A stretch of DNA of 64,000 nucleotides. It comes from JBGPGW01 sp046349515 (GTDB taxonomy: Bacteria; Pseudomonadota; Alphaproteobacteria; CADEGL01). Position numbers and translations under genes: made by a program. The DNA is taken from NCBI GenBank assembly GCA_046349515.1, contig JAXMCE010000001.1, positions 310,001 to 374,000 on the forward strand, read 5' to 3'. Below, one piece after another: positions 50,117-58,742 of this stretch (position 1 is its first letter; every line of letters starts with the position of its first letter). The notes under the pieces were generated by a model. The model was not told where the DNA came from and searched no databases. It saw only the letters and a list, made by a program, of their open reading frames with translations.

Positions 50117-50175
50117 CCTCATGGTTCGCCAGGCTCACCATGAGGCCCTGATCCCGAGCCTGTCGAAGGATAGGG
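50117..50175. repeat. Pair of oppositely oriented REP-like palindromes
   Basis: The first palindrome has 9-bp arms CCTCATGGT (50117-50125) and ACCATGAGG (50137-50145). The second has imperfect arms CCCTGATCC and GGATAGGG (50146-50175). Their loops contain TTCGCCAGGCTC and GAGCCTGTCGAA, which are near reverse complements, so the two units are inverted copies, as in BIME-type repeats. A related core occurs near 35452. They occupy the fabI-aroC gap and could shape transcript ends. Confidence 0.6.
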
Positions 50176-50210
50176 GCCATGGCGCGGCAATGGGCCGATA
50201 AGGGCGGTTG

Positions 50211-51293
50211 ATGGCAGGCAACAGTTTCGGCCATCTCTTCCGGTTCACGACCTGGGGCGAAAGCCACGGCCCCGCGATCGGCTGCGTCGTCGACGGCGCG
50301 CCGCCGCGCCTCCCTCTCGCCGAATCCGACATCCAGCATTGGCTCGACCGCAGACGCCCTGGCCAGTCCCGCTTCACGACCCAGAGGCGCGAGCCCGACA
50401 CGGTGCGCATCCTTTCGGGCGTCTTCGACGGCGTCACGACCGGCACGCCGATCGCGCTTCAAATCGAGAACGTCGACCAGCGCTCGAAGGACTATGCGGA
50501 CATCAAGGACACGTTCCGCCCTGGCCACGCCGACTACACCTACTGGGCGAAATACGGCGTGCGCGACTATCGCGGCGGGGGCCGGGCCTCGGCGCGCGAG
50601 ACGGCCTCACGCGTCGCCGCCGGCGCCGTCGCCCGGACGATCCTCGCTCAAGCCTTCGGCCCCGCCTTCCGCATCCGCGGCGCGCTCGTCCAGATGGGGC
50701 CGCACGCGATCGACCGCGCGCGTTGGGATTGGGATGCGGTCGAGGCCAATCCCTTCTGGTGCCCCGATGCCGGAGCGGCCAAGGCGTGGGAAGGCTATCT
50801 CGACGAGGTGCGCAAGGCCGGCTCATCGGCCGGCGCCGTCATCGAAGTGGTGGCCGAAGGCGTGCCCGCGGGGCTCGGCACGCCCATCTACTCGAAGCTC
50901 GATGCCGAGCTCGCGAGCGCCATGATGAGCATCAACGCGGTCAAGGGCGTCGAGATCGGCAGCGGCTTCCGCGCGGCATCCACCCCCGGCGAGGAGGCGC
51001 ATGACGAGATGCGGATGAAGGGCGGCAAGGTCACGTTCCTTTCGAACCACGCGGGCGGGATCTTGGGCGGCATCTCAACGGGCCAGGACGTCGTGGTGCG
51101 CTTCGCCGTCAAACCCACGAGCTCGCTCCCGATCGCCAAGCGCGGCGTCAGCGCCGCGGGCGAGGACGTCGAGGTGCGCACGACGGGACGGCACGACCCC
51201 TGCGTCGGCATCCGCGCCGTTCCCGTGGGTGAGGCCATGATGGCCTGCGTGCTCGCCGACCAGTGGCTCCGCCACAAGGCGCAGTGCACGTGA
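50211..51293 (+). CDS. aroC: Chorismate synthase
   Basis: AroC converts EPSP to chorismate, using reduced FMN as cofactor, at the end of the shikimate pathway. The 360-residue protein has the signatures GESHGPAIGCVVDGAP near the N-terminus, YRGGGRASARETASRVAAGA at about residues 121-140, and GVEIGSGF in the middle. RHDPCVGIRAVPVGEAM lies near the C-terminus. The start is ATG 50211 with AAGGGCGG upstream. Upstream is fabI, with a repeat pair between. Confidence 0.96.
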   Translation: MAGNSFGHLFRFTTWGESHGPAIGCVVDGAPPRLPLAESDIQHWLDRRRPGQSRFTTQRREPDTVRILSGVFDGVTTGTPIALQIENVDQRSKDYADIKDTFRPGHADYTYWAKYGVRDYRGGGRASARETASRVAAGAVARTILAQAFGPAFRIRGALVQMGPHAIDRARWDWDAVEANPFWCPDAGAAKAWEGYLDEVRKAGSSAGAVIEVVAEGVPAGLGTPIYSKLDAELASAMMSINAVKGVEIGSGFRAASTPGEEAHDEMRMKGGKVTFLSNHAGGILGGISTGQDVVVRFAVKPTSSLPIAKRGVSAAGEDVEVRTTGRHDPCVGIRAVPVGEAMMACVLADQWLRHKAQCT

Positions 51294-51376
51294 ACACACG
51301 GGCGGGCGTGTCGCCACGGCGGAAGCCGACAGTGCGCGCGGCGATCACTTGTAAGACGATATAGCGAAGGATCACG

Positions 51377-51949
51377 ATGCCCCAGCCGAAACACATCATC
51401 GCGCTCAAGCTGCCGAAAAGCCCGAAGCTCGATCCGGAGATGCGCGCCTACTTCAAGCTGTGCCGGGAGAAGCTCGGCTTCGTGCCGAACGTGCTGACCG
51501 CCTACACGCTCCGGCCCGAGAAGCTCAAGAACTTCGTCGCGACCTACAACACGCTCATGCTCGGCGACTCGAAACTCTCGAAGCTCGAGCGCGAGATGAT
51601 CGCCGTCGTCGTCTCCTGCGTGAACCACTGCTACTACTGCCTCGTCGCCCACGGCCAGGCGGTCAGACGCCTCTCGGGCGATCCGGAGCTCGGCGAGATG
51701 CTGACCAAGAACTACCGGGTCGCGAAGCTCTCGCGCCGCCACCGCGCCATGCTCGACTTCGCCTGGAAGCTGACCGAGACGCCGTCCAAGGTCGATGACA
51801 GCGACCGCGAGGCGCTGCGCAAGGCCGGCTTCGGCGAGGAGGAGATCTTCGACATCTGCGACGTCGCCGGCTTCTTCAACGCATCGAACCGCATGGCGAC
51901 CGGCCTCGACATGATGCCCAACCCCGAATACCACAAGGCGGATCGCTGA
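51377..51949 (+). CDS. AhpD-like peroxidase-related protein (carboxymuconolactone decarboxylase family)
   Basis: This 190-residue all-helical protein belongs to the AhpD/CMD superfamily, whose CxxC reduces peroxiredoxins or peroxides. The active site CVNHCYYCLVAHG is present, with Cys85, Cys88 and His92 in the CxxCxxxH spacing. The upstream helix (LSKLEREMIAVVVS) supplies the conserved glutamate. The N-terminus (AYFKLCREKLGFVPNVLTAY) matches the peroxidase-related subgroup. It is convergent with an RNA methyltransferase gene only 3 nt away. No AhpC partner is encoded nearby, so its electron partner is unknown. Confidence 0.88.
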   Translation: MPQPKHIIALKLPKSPKLDPEMRAYFKLCREKLGFVPNVLTAYTLRPEKLKNFVATYNTLMLGDSKLSKLEREMIAVVVSCVNHCYYCLVAHGQAVRRLSGDPELGEMLTKNYRVAKLSRRHRAMLDFAWKLTETPSKVDDSDREALRKAGFGEEEIFDICDVAGFFNASNRMATGLDMMPNPEYHKADR

Positions 51950-51952
51950 TCC

Positions 51953-53221
51953 CTACCGCCTGAACACGGCCGCGAGTTCGATTCGAGGCGACCAGAGGAA
52001 CTGGTCGACGGGCACGATGCGCGCGAGCGTGTAGCCGCCGTCGGCGAGAATCCGCGCATCGCGCGCGAAGGTCTGCGGCTCGCAGGAGACAGCGACGATG
52101 ACGGGCACGCGCGAACGCGCGAGCGACTCGGCTTGCGCACGGGCACCCGCGCGCGGCGGGTCGAACACGACCGCATCGTAAGCGTTGAGCGCATCGGGCG
52201 GGAGCGGCGAGCGGTCGAGGTCGCGCATGGCGGTCGAGACCGCGCGGCGCTTCGCGGCCTTGGCTGCCGCATCGAGCGCGCCGATGAGGGCGCCCGCGCC
52301 GTCGACCGCGTGGACGGAGGCACCCGCGGCGGCAATGGGAAAGGTGAAGGTGCCGCAACCCGCGTAGAGATCGGCCACGCGCTTCGCCCCTTGGACGCCG
52401 TCGAGCACGACGTTCACGAGATCGCGTTCGCCCCCCTCCGTCGCCTGAAGGAAAGCGCCGGCCGGGACGGCGACGGCGACATCGGCGAAGCGAATGGTGG
52501 CGGGCCGGCGCTCGATGATCGTCTCGGCGCGCGACTCTTCGGGATGCCGGCGCGACAGGCGCGCGAGATCGAGCGTCTCGGCGAGTTCGGTCAAGCGCTT
52601 CCTGGCGCCCTGGCCGAAGGCCGCGGTCGTGACGAGCAGCACGTCGAGCCCGAACCCGAGCGCGTTGATGACGACCTCGGCGCGCTCGCCCGGCGTGAAG
52701 AGAAGGCGGAGGGTGCGGCGCAAAGGCTCGAGCGCCGCGACGATCGCGGACTCGAGGACGGGACACTCATCGAGGCCGACGACGCGGTGCGTGCCGCGTT
52801 CATTCAAGCCAAGAAGCAGGTCGTCCGCCCGCCTCACCGCGGTCAGGTCCGCGCGCCGTCGCGTGCCTTGCACGGCCGGGCGAAGCGCCTCGACGCCCTC
52901 GGTCGGCAGCCCGCGGCGCGCGAGCGCATCGATGACGAGCTGGCGCTTCCACGCGCGGTAGTGTTCGTCGTCGAGATGCTGGAGCGCGCAGCCGCCGCAA
53001 AGACCGAAGTGCCGGCAGGCGGGCTGCCCCCGCCCGGGCCCCGGCGCGACGATGCGGAGAAGGCGCGCGCCGTAGGCCTCGTCGCGCTTCTCGCCGAGGC
53101 GCGCCACGATCCGGTCGCCGGGAACGGTGCAGGGCACGAAGATTCGCGTGCCCTCGACGGTCGCGATGCCGTCGCCGCGCGCGCCAATCGTCTCGATCGT
53201 GGCCTCGACCTCGTGGCGCAT
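51953..53221 (-). CDS. TrmA/RumA-family class I SAM RNA (uracil-5) methyltransferase
   Basis: This 422-residue enzyme should methylate a uridine in rRNA or tRNA. An N-terminal TRAM domain (ATIETIGARGDGIATVEG, IFVPCTVPGDRI) is followed by iron-sulfur cysteines in CRHFGLCGGCALQHL at about residues 70-84. The SAM-binding domain has DLYAGCGTFTFPIAAAG and AVVFDPPRAGA. The catalytic cysteine lies in VIVAVSCEPQTFARD. It most resembles RlmD/RumA-like enzymes, but the target base is uncertain. The start overlaps the tlyA stop (TGATG), so the two RNA-methylase genes are co-translated. Confidence 0.9.
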   Translation of the reverse strand: MRHEVEATIETIGARGDGIATVEGTRIFVPCTVPGDRIVARLGEKRDEAYGARLLRIVAPGPGRGQPACRHFGLCGGCALQHLDDEHYRAWKRQLVIDALARRGLPTEGVEALRPAVQGTRRRADLTAVRRADDLLLGLNERGTHRVVGLDECPVLESAIVAALEPLRRTLRLLFTPGERAEVVINALGFGLDVLLVTTAAFGQGARKRLTELAETLDLARLSRRHPEESRAETIIERRPATIRFADVAVAVPAGAFLQATEGGERDLVNVVLDGVQGAKRVADLYAGCGTFTFPIAAAGASVHAVDGAGALIGALDAAAKAAKRRAVSTAMRDLDRSPLPPDALNAYDAVVFDPPRAGARAQAESLARSRVPVIVAVSCEPQTFARDARILADGGYTLARIVPVDQFLWSPRIELAAVFRR

Positions 53222-54000
53222 CAGGGGCGCTTCCGCGCGGCGACGAGGAATTCCTTGTTGCCTTCGCCACCGAGGATCGGGCTGTCGATGATGCCTTCGA
53301 CCTGCCAGCCTGCCTCGTCGAGCCAGGTGCCGATGCGCTCGCAGACTTCGGCGTGAAGCGCCGGCTCGCGCACGATGCCGCCCTTCCCGACCTTGCCCTT
53401 CCCCACTTCGAACTGCGGCTTGATGAGGGCGACGAGACGGGCGCCCGGGGCCGCCAGCGCGAGCGCCGCCGGCAGCGCCACTTCGAGCCCGATGAAGCTC
53501 ACATCGGCGGTGATGAGCGACGGCGCGTCCGGCACGAGCGCGCGCGAGAGGTGCCGGACGTTTGTGCCTTCGAGCACCACGACGCGGCTATCCTGGCGGA
53601 GTTTCCAGGCCAGCTGGCCGCGCCCCACATCGACCGCGTAGACGCGCGTGGCCCCGCGCTCGATCAACACGTCGGTGAAGCCGCCGGTCGATGCGCCGAT
53701 GTCGAGGCAGACGAGGCCGGCGGGGTCGATCGCGAAATGGTCGAGCGCGTGGGCGAGCTTCACCCCGCCGCGCGACACCCAGGGATGGTCGGCCCCCCGG
53801 ACCTCGAGCGTCGAATCCTCGGCGACCGGCTGGCCCGGCTTCTCGACGCGCTGACCGTCGGCGAAGACAGTGCCGGCAAGAATGAAGGCCTGGGCGCGCT
53901 CGCGCGAAGGCGCCAAGCCCCGCGCCAGCACCGCGGCATCCGCGCGCACCCTGCCCTTGCGCAATCCCGTCTTCGCGCCCTTCCCAGCCATGGCGCGCAT
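53221..54000 (-). CDS. tlyA: TlyA-family rRNA (cytidine-2'-O) methyltransferase / haemolysin-like protein
   Basis: A 259-residue protein with an N-terminal S4 RNA-binding domain (RADAAVLARGLAPSRERAQAFILAG) and an FtsJ-type SAM domain starting VCLDIGASTGGFTDVLIERGA. The acid of motif IV lies in LITADVSFIGLEVALP, and ALIKPQFEVGKG follows. TlyA of mycobacteria methylates 16S and 23S rRNA and sets capreomycin sensitivity; the haemolysin name is historical. ATG 54000 or 53991 are both possible starts. A terminator-like hairpin separates it from dxs upstream, and its stop overlaps the next methyltransferase. Confidence 0.92.
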   Translation of the reverse strand: MRAMAGKGAKTGLRKGRVRADAAVLARGLAPSRERAQAFILAGTVFADGQRVEKPGQPVAEDSTLEVRGADHPWVSRGGVKLAHALDHFAIDPAGLVCLDIGASTGGFTDVLIERGATRVYAVDVGRGQLAWKLRQDSRVVVLEGTNVRHLSRALVPDAPSLITADVSFIGLEVALPAALALAAPGARLVALIKPQFEVGKGKVGKGGIVREPALHAEVCERIGTWLDEAGWQVEGIIDSPILGGEGNKEFLVAARKRP

Positions 54001-54055
54001 TCTCGCAGCGGCGGCAGTAAAAGACGACGGCCGGGGTTGGCAGGGCCCCAATGCG

Positions 54056-54080
54056 AAACGGCGGCCCGAGGCCGCCGTTT
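54056..54080 (-). terminator. Terminator after dxs
   Basis: A perfect 11-bp stem AAACGGCGGCC/GGCCGCCGTTT with a 3-nt loop lies 30 nt after the dxs stop on the minus strand. The downstream arm ends in TTT, giving a short U-tract. It should separate the dxs operon from tlyA. Confidence 0.65.
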
Positions 54081-54110
54081 CCCTTGTCCGTCGCCCACGG
54101 GGCGAAGGGA

Positions 54111-56036
54111 TCAGGCGCGCACCGATCCGCTCAAGGCCGACTGGCCCAGGGCCGTGAGCACGCTCGAGACGATGCCCTTCGCGGTGAGGCCCGCCATCTC
54201 GATCTGCTTCTCCGGCTTGTCGTGCTCGAAGAACACATCGGGCAGGCACAGCGGCCGCACCTTGAGGCCGTTCTCGAGGAGCCCGTCATGGGCGAGGAAA
54301 TGGAGCACATGGCTGCCGAAGCCGCCGATCGAGGCTTCCTCGACGGTGATGAGGACTTCGTGCTCGCGCGCGAGACGCCGCACGAGATCCGTGTCGAGGG
54401 GCTTCGCGAACCGCGCATCCGCGACCGTCGTCGAGAGTCCGCGCGATGCGAGATCGTCGGCCGCCTTGAGGCACTCGGCGAGGCGCGCGCCGAAACTCAA
54501 GAGCGCGACCTTGGTCCCTTCGCGCATGACCCGGCCCCGGCCGATGGGCAAGGCCGTTCCGGCCGCGGGCAGCTCGACGCCGACGCCCTCGCCGCGCGGA
54601 TAGCGGAAGGCGCTGGGCCGGTCGTCGATCTCGACCGCGGTCCTGATCATGTGGACGAGCTCCGCCTCATCCGCCGCGGCCATCATGACCATGCCGGGCA
54701 GGCAGGAGAGATAGGTCACGTCGAAGGAGCCGAAATGCGTCGCCCCATCGGCGCCGACGCAGCCCGCCCGGTCGATCGCGAAGCGCACTGGCAGCTTCTG
54801 GATCGCCACGTCGTGCACGACCTGGTCGTAGCCGCGCTGGAGGAAGGTCGAGTAGATCGCGGCAAACGGCTTCATGCCCTCGCAGGCAAGGCCAGCGGCG
54901 AAGGTCACCGCGTGCTGCTCGGCGATGCCGACGTCGAAGGTGCGGTCGGGGAAGCGCTTGCCGAAAAGGTCGAGGCCGGTGCCGTCCGGCATGGCGGCCG
55001 TGATGGCCACGATCTTCTCGTCCTTCTCGGCTTCCTTGATGAGGGCTTCGGCGAACACCTTCGTGTAGGTCGGCGCCTTGGGCTGCGCCTTCACTTGCGC
55101 GCCCGTCACGATGTCGAACTTGGCGACACTGTGGCCCTTGTCGGCCGAATGCTCGGCGGGACCGTAGCCCTTGCCCTTCTTGGTCACGATGTGGACGAGA
55201 ATGGGCCCCGGCTCTTCCGCGTCGCGCACGTTGCGGAGCACGGGCAGGAGGTGATCGATGTCGTGGCCGTCGATGGGCCCGATGTAGAAGAAGCCCAGCT
55301 CCTCGAACATGGTGCCGCCGGTCACGAACCCGCGCGCGTACTCCTCCGCGCGGACGGCCGCGTTTTCGATGGCCTTGGGGAACTTCTTCGCGAGCTCGCG
55401 CCCGAGATGGCGGATCGAGCGGTAGGGCTTGGACGAAACCAGGCGCGAAAGGTAGTTGCTGAGCGCCCCAACCGGCGGCGCGATCGACATCTCATTGTCA
55501 TTCAGGATGACGATCAGCTTGGTGTTGCGGGCACCGGCATTGTTCATGGCCTCGTAGGCCATGCCGCCGCTCATAGCACCGTCGCCGATGACGGAGACGA
55601 CGTTCTTCTTCCGTCCGCTCATCTCGGCGCCGACGGCGAAGCCCAAGCCCGCCGAAATCGAGGTCGAGCTATGGGCGGCACCGAAGGGGTCGTAGATGCT
55701 CTCCGAGCGGCGGGTGAAGCCGGAGGGTCCCCCCGCCTGGCGGATCTTGCGGACGCCTTCTCGTCTTCCCGTAAGAATCTTATGGGGATAGCACTGATGG
55801 CTCACATCCCAGATGAGAATATCGTCAGGCGTGTTGAAGACGTGGTGCAACACCACGCTCAGCTCGACCACCCCGAGACTCGCGCCGAAATGGCCACCCA
55901 CGCCCGAGACGGCCTCGATCGTGTCGGCGCGAAGTTCCTCGGCCAACTGCTTCAGCTGGTCGGTGGACAAACCCTTGAGATCCGCCGGGCTCTTGATGGT
56001 ATCGAGCAACGGCGTCCGGTTGCTGATTGCGCTCAC
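54111..56036 (-). CDS. dxs: 1-deoxy-D-xylulose-5-phosphate synthase
   Basis: DXS condenses pyruvate and glyceraldehyde 3-phosphate with thiamine diphosphate in the first step of the MEP isoprenoid pathway. The 641-residue protein begins TPLLDTIKSPADLKGLS, has ILIWDVSHQCYPHKILTGRR, the ThDP motif VSVIGDGAMSGGMAYEAMNN and FEELGFFYIGPIDGHD. The transketolase-like middle has DVGIAEQHAVTFAAGLA with the catalytic glutamate, and DRAGCVGADGATHFG. Length is normal. It follows ispA by 12 nt and ends before a terminator. Confidence 0.97.
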   Translation of the reverse strand: MSAISNRTPLLDTIKSPADLKGLSTDQLKQLAEELRADTIEAVSGVGGHFGASLGVVELSVVLHHVFNTPDDILIWDVSHQCYPHKILTGRREGVRKIRQAGGPSGFTRRSESIYDPFGAAHSSTSISAGLGFAVGAEMSGRKKNVVSVIGDGAMSGGMAYEAMNNAGARNTKLIVILNDNEMSIAPPVGALSNYLSRLVSSKPYRSIRHLGRELAKKFPKAIENAAVRAEEYARGFVTGGTMFEELGFFYIGPIDGHDIDHLLPVLRNVRDAEEPGPILVHIVTKKGKGYGPAEHSADKGHSVAKFDIVTGAQVKAQPKAPTYTKVFAEALIKEAEKDEKIVAITAAMPDGTGLDLFGKRFPDRTFDVGIAEQHAVTFAAGLACEGMKPFAAIYSTFLQRGYDQVVHDVAIQKLPVRFAIDRAGCVGADGATHFGSFDVTYLSCLPGMVMMAAADEAELVHMIRTAVEIDDRPSAFRYPRGEGVGVELPAAGTALPIGRGRVMREGTKVALLSFGARLAECLKAADDLASRGLSTTVADARFAKPLDTDLVRRLAREHEVLITVEEASIGGFGSHVLHFLAHDGLLENGLKVRPLCLPDVFFEHDKPEKQIEMAGLTAKGIVSSVLTALGQSALSGSVRA

Positions 56037-56048
56037 GGCAAACTCCCC

Positions 56049-56939
56049 TCAGGCCCGTCGTTCGACGACGAAGCGCGCCACTTTGCCTAGAAGGTCAGCC
56101 TTTTCCGCAAATAAATCAAGCTGTTTGACCGCCCGGTCGGCCAGGGAGGAGGCCCTGCGCCTCGCCTCCTCGGCCCCTAAAATCGACACAAAGGTGCCCT
56201 TTCCGGCCGCCTTGTCCTTACCCACCTTCTTGCCCACCTCGGCCTCGGTCCCCTCCTCGTCGAGGAGGTCGTCGGCGATCTGGAAGGCGAGACCCAGGTC
56301 CCGCGCATAGTCCCTGAGGGCCTGGCGGGCCGCCGGGGGGGCCTGGCCGAGGATGGCCCCCGCCTCGCAGCTGAAGCGGAAGAGCGCCCCCGTCTTCAAG
56401 GCCTGGAGGCGGGTGATGGCATCGAGGTCGAGGCGCATGGTCTCGGCCTGGAGGTCGAACATCTGCCCGCCGACCATGCCCTCGACCCCGATGGCGCGGG
56501 CAAGGTTGAGGACGAGGTCGGACCGTACGGCCGCGTCTGGATGGGTTCTCTCCTCGGCAAGCACCTCGAAGGCGAAGGTGAGCAGACCGTCGCCCGCGAG
56601 GATCGCCGTCGCCTCGTCGAACTGGATATGGGTCGTGGGCTTGCCGCGCCGGAGATCGTCGTCGTCCATGGCCGGCAGGTCATCATGGACGAGCGAATAG
56701 CAGTGCACGTACTCCGCCGCGGCCGCGGCACGCAGCGCCCGCTCGCGGGGCACATCGAACAGCTTCGCCGTCTCGAGGACGAGGAAAGGCCGCAACCGCT
56801 TGCCGCCGTTGAGGGTCGCGTAGCGCATGGCCTCGACCACGCGCGCCTCGGGCCCCGTCAGTTTGGGCAACAACTCGGCCAGCGTACGGCTCACCGCCTC
56901 GGCCGCCTCCCCGAGCGCCGCCTCCAATTGTCTCGCCAT
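56049..56939 (-). CDS. ispA: Farnesyl diphosphate synthase (polyprenyl synthetase)
   Basis: IspA makes geranyl and farnesyl diphosphate from IPP and DMAPP. The 296-residue protein carries the first aspartate-rich motif in SLVHDDLPAMDDDDLRRGKPTTH and the second in LAFQIADDLLDEEG. GGKRLRPFLVLE lies near the N-terminus. The two residues between the first-motif aspartates fit the bacterial type II FPP synthase. It lies 6 nt after xseB and 12 nt before dxs, a standard isoprenoid operon. Confidence 0.96.
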   Translation of the reverse strand: MARQLEAALGEAAEAVSRTLAELLPKLTGPEARVVEAMRYATLNGGKRLRPFLVLETAKLFDVPRERALRAAAAAEYVHCYSLVHDDLPAMDDDDLRRGKPTTHIQFDEATAILAGDGLLTFAFEVLAEERTHPDAAVRSDLVLNLARAIGVEGMVGGQMFDLQAETMRLDLDAITRLQALKTGALFRFSCEAGAILGQAPPAARQALRDYARDLGLAFQIADDLLDEEGTEAEVGKKVGKDKAAGKGTFVSILGAEEARRRASSLADRAVKQLDLFAEKADLLGKVARFVVERRA

Positions 56940-56945
56940 GGAACC

Positions 56946-57197
56946 TCAGTCGGTATCCGCCGGTTCGGTCCCGACCGCGCCGTCGGGACCCAAGGTGATC
57001 CGCTCGACCTTGGCCTGGGCCTCGCGGAGCTTGGCCTCGCAGTGCCGCTTCAAGGCGGCCCCCCGCTCATAGGCGCGGATCGAATCGTCGAGCTTGCCCT
57101 TGCCGGCCTCGAGCTTCTTCACGATCGATTCGAGCTCCTCCAAGGCCGCCTCGAAGCTCAATTTCGCGATATCAGGCGGGATGGGGGAAGCGGTCAT
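56946..57197 (-). CDS. xseB: Exodeoxyribonuclease VII small subunit
   Basis: This 83-residue helical protein is the small subunit of ExoVII, which degrades single-stranded DNA. The family core is FEAALEELESIVKKLEAGKGKLDDSIRAYERGAALKRHCEAKL, seen here as the parts FEAALEELESIVKKLE and LDDSIRAYERG. Length is normal. It is placed directly before ispA, the usual order in many proteobacteria. The large subunit xseA is not in the window. Confidence 0.95.
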   Translation of the reverse strand: MTASPIPPDIAKLSFEAALEELESIVKKLEAGKGKLDDSIRAYERGAALKRHCEAKLREAQAKVERITLGPDGAVGTEPADTD

Positions 57198-57263
57198 GTC
57201 TCGTCCGTCGGGGGTTCGAGCCGGAGTTTAGGGACGCGCGAGGAGCGGAGCAAGCAAGGGTGG

Positions 57264-58193
57264 CTAAGCCGCCATCAGCGCACGCACGTGGGAAGCGGCC
57301 GATTCGGCGAGGGCCTCGAGGTTGTAGCCGCCCTCGAGCGTCGAGACGAGGCGGCCCTGGCACCGCCGCGCAGCGAAGGAAGCGAGCTGCTCCGTCGCCC
57401 AACCGTAGTCCTCGGTCGTGAGATTGAGATTGGCCAAGGGATCATCGGCATGGGCATCGAAGCCGGCCGAGATGAAGAGGATGTCGGGGCCGAAGGCTTC
57501 GAGCGCCGGGACCACGCCCGCCTCGATCGCGGGCCTGAACTCCGCCGACCCGGCGCCGGGCGGCAGCGGAAGGTTGAGGATGTTGTTGGCGACGCCGCGC
57601 TCGTGGAGCGCGCCGGTTCCCGGATAGAGAGGCCATTGATGGGTCGAGGTATAGAACGCCGCGGGATCGCGCTCGAACGCGGCTTGCGTGCCGTTGCCAT
57701 GGTGGACATCGAAGTCGACGACCGCGACGCGCGCGAGGCCGTGACGCGCGCGGGCATGGTAGGCGCCGATCGCGACGTTGTTGAAAAGGCAGAATCCCAT
57801 CGCGCGGTTGGGCTCGGCATGGTGACCCGGCGGGCGCACGGCGCAGAATGCGTTCCGCGCCTGGCCCGCGGCGACAGCATCGACGGCGGCGCAGACGGCG
57901 CCCGCCGCGCGGAGCGCCGCCTCGCCCGAGCCCGGCGACATCACCGTATCGGCATCGATGCGCGCGCGGCCCGCATGCGGCACCGCGCCGAGGAGCCGCT
58001 GGACGAAGAGTGCCGGATGCACGAGTTCGATCTGCCGATCATCGGCCCGCGGCGCCTCGCGCCGCTCGAGCGCGGCAAACTCCGGACCTTCGAGCGCCTT
58101 CAGGATCGCCTCGAGCCGCGCCGGCCGCTCCGGGTGATGCGGACCCGGATCGTGATCAAGGCAGGCGGGATGCGTATAGAGGAACGTGGTCAT
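57264..58193 (-). CDS. Histone-deacetylase-family (acetoin utilisation / acetylpolyamine amidohydrolase) protein
   Basis: This 309-residue zinc hydrolase of the HDAC fold removes acetyl groups, in bacteria from acetylpolyamines or protein lysines. It has HPERPARLEAIL at the N-terminus, RPPGHHAEPNRAMGFCLFNNVA with the catalytic histidine pair, and VVDFDVHHGNGTQ (zinc ligands). SAGFDAHADDPLANLNLT supplies the last ligand aspartate. All ligands are present. Start ATG 58193 overlaps the TusA-like stop (ATGA). It leads into xseB-ispA-dxs after 66 nt, a neighbourhood conserved in alphaproteobacteria. Confidence 0.92.
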   Translation of the reverse strand: MTTFLYTHPACLDHDPGPHHPERPARLEAILKALEGPEFAALERREAPRADDRQIELVHPALFVQRLLGAVPHAGRARIDADTVMSPGSGEAALRAAGAVCAAVDAVAAGQARNAFCAVRPPGHHAEPNRAMGFCLFNNVAIGAYHARARHGLARVAVVDFDVHHGNGTQAAFERDPAAFYTSTHQWPLYPGTGALHERGVANNILNLPLPPGAGSAEFRPAIEAGVVPALEAFGPDILFISAGFDAHADDPLANLNLTTEDYGWATEQLASFAARRCQGRLVSTLEGGYNLEALAESAASHVRALMAA

Positions 58194-58462
58194 GGCCCCT
58201 CGCCCTTCTCGAGGACGAAGACGTAGACGCCGTCCTCCTCGCGCTGCTCGAGGAGACGGTGGCCGGTCGCCTCGGCGAAGGCCTGGAAATCCTTGACCGC
58301 CCCCGGATCGGTCGCCAGCACTTCGAGCGCGTCGCCCTTGGCCATGGCGCGAAGCGCCCGCCGCGCCTTCAAGACCGGCAGCGGGCAGTTGAGGCCCTTG
58401 GTGTCGAGGATCGTCCGGGTTGCGCCGTTCACGTGCCAAATTCCGCGAGGGAGCGCGATCAT
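58190..58462 (-). CDS. TusA-family sulfurtransferase-like protein
   Basis: This 90-residue protein (from ATG 58462) has the TusA/SirA fold: TILDTKGLNCPLPVLKARRALRAMAKGD with the conserved CPxP motif (about Cys26), then LATDPGAVKDFQAFAEATGH. TusA relays sulfur for tRNA thiolation and other sulfur transfers. An in-frame GTG at 58432 would give an 80-residue protein closer to family length. Its stop overlaps the start of the deacetylase-like gene by 4 nt, making it the first gene of the tusA-like, deacetylase, xseB, ispA, dxs run. Confidence 0.88.
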   Translation of the reverse strand: MIALPRGIWHVNGATRTILDTKGLNCPLPVLKARRALRAMAKGDALEVLATDPGAVKDFQAFAEATGHRLLEQREEDGVYVFVLEKGEGP

Positions 58463-58619
58463 AGGCGCTGGGTCCAACGGGAACAATCGATGACCTCGGC
58501 TGTCAAGGCAGCATCCGAGGAGTCCCTCGCGAAGACGCTCGGCCGCGCCTCAAATTGTCCCGCTTGACCCGTGCGTGGCTCAGTTTGGATGAGCCCGAAA
58601 CGAACCGGGGTGTTGGCCG

Positions 58620-58742
58620 ATGGCGAACCTGATCACCCTGCTGCGGTTTCTCCTTCTCTTCGTCCTCGCCGGCTTGGCGGTCCGCGCGGCGCCGGTCGCG
58701 CGCGCACTCGCCATGGACGCCACCGCCGCGACCGAATGCGCG
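58620..58742 (+). pseudogene. 5' remnant of a CDP-alcohol phosphatidyltransferase gene
   Basis: The ATG at 58620 opens MANLITLLRFLLLFVLAGLA, which is the N-terminal membrane anchor of PgsA-type CDP-alcohol phosphatidyltransferases. The catalytic motif DGxxAR should follow about 25 residues later but is absent. Beyond about residue 25 the homology stops, and from 58743 the frame runs antisense through the di-haem peroxidase gene. I conclude that only the 5' end remains, truncated at the boundary with the iron locus. No repeat or insertion sequence marks the breakpoint. A chance hydrophobic start is possible. Confidence 0.45.

Noticed and set aside
54051..56090. A 679-codon plus-strand frame opposite dxs
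   Set aside because: Same cause: the minus strand carries complete dxs motifs, and the plus frame has none.
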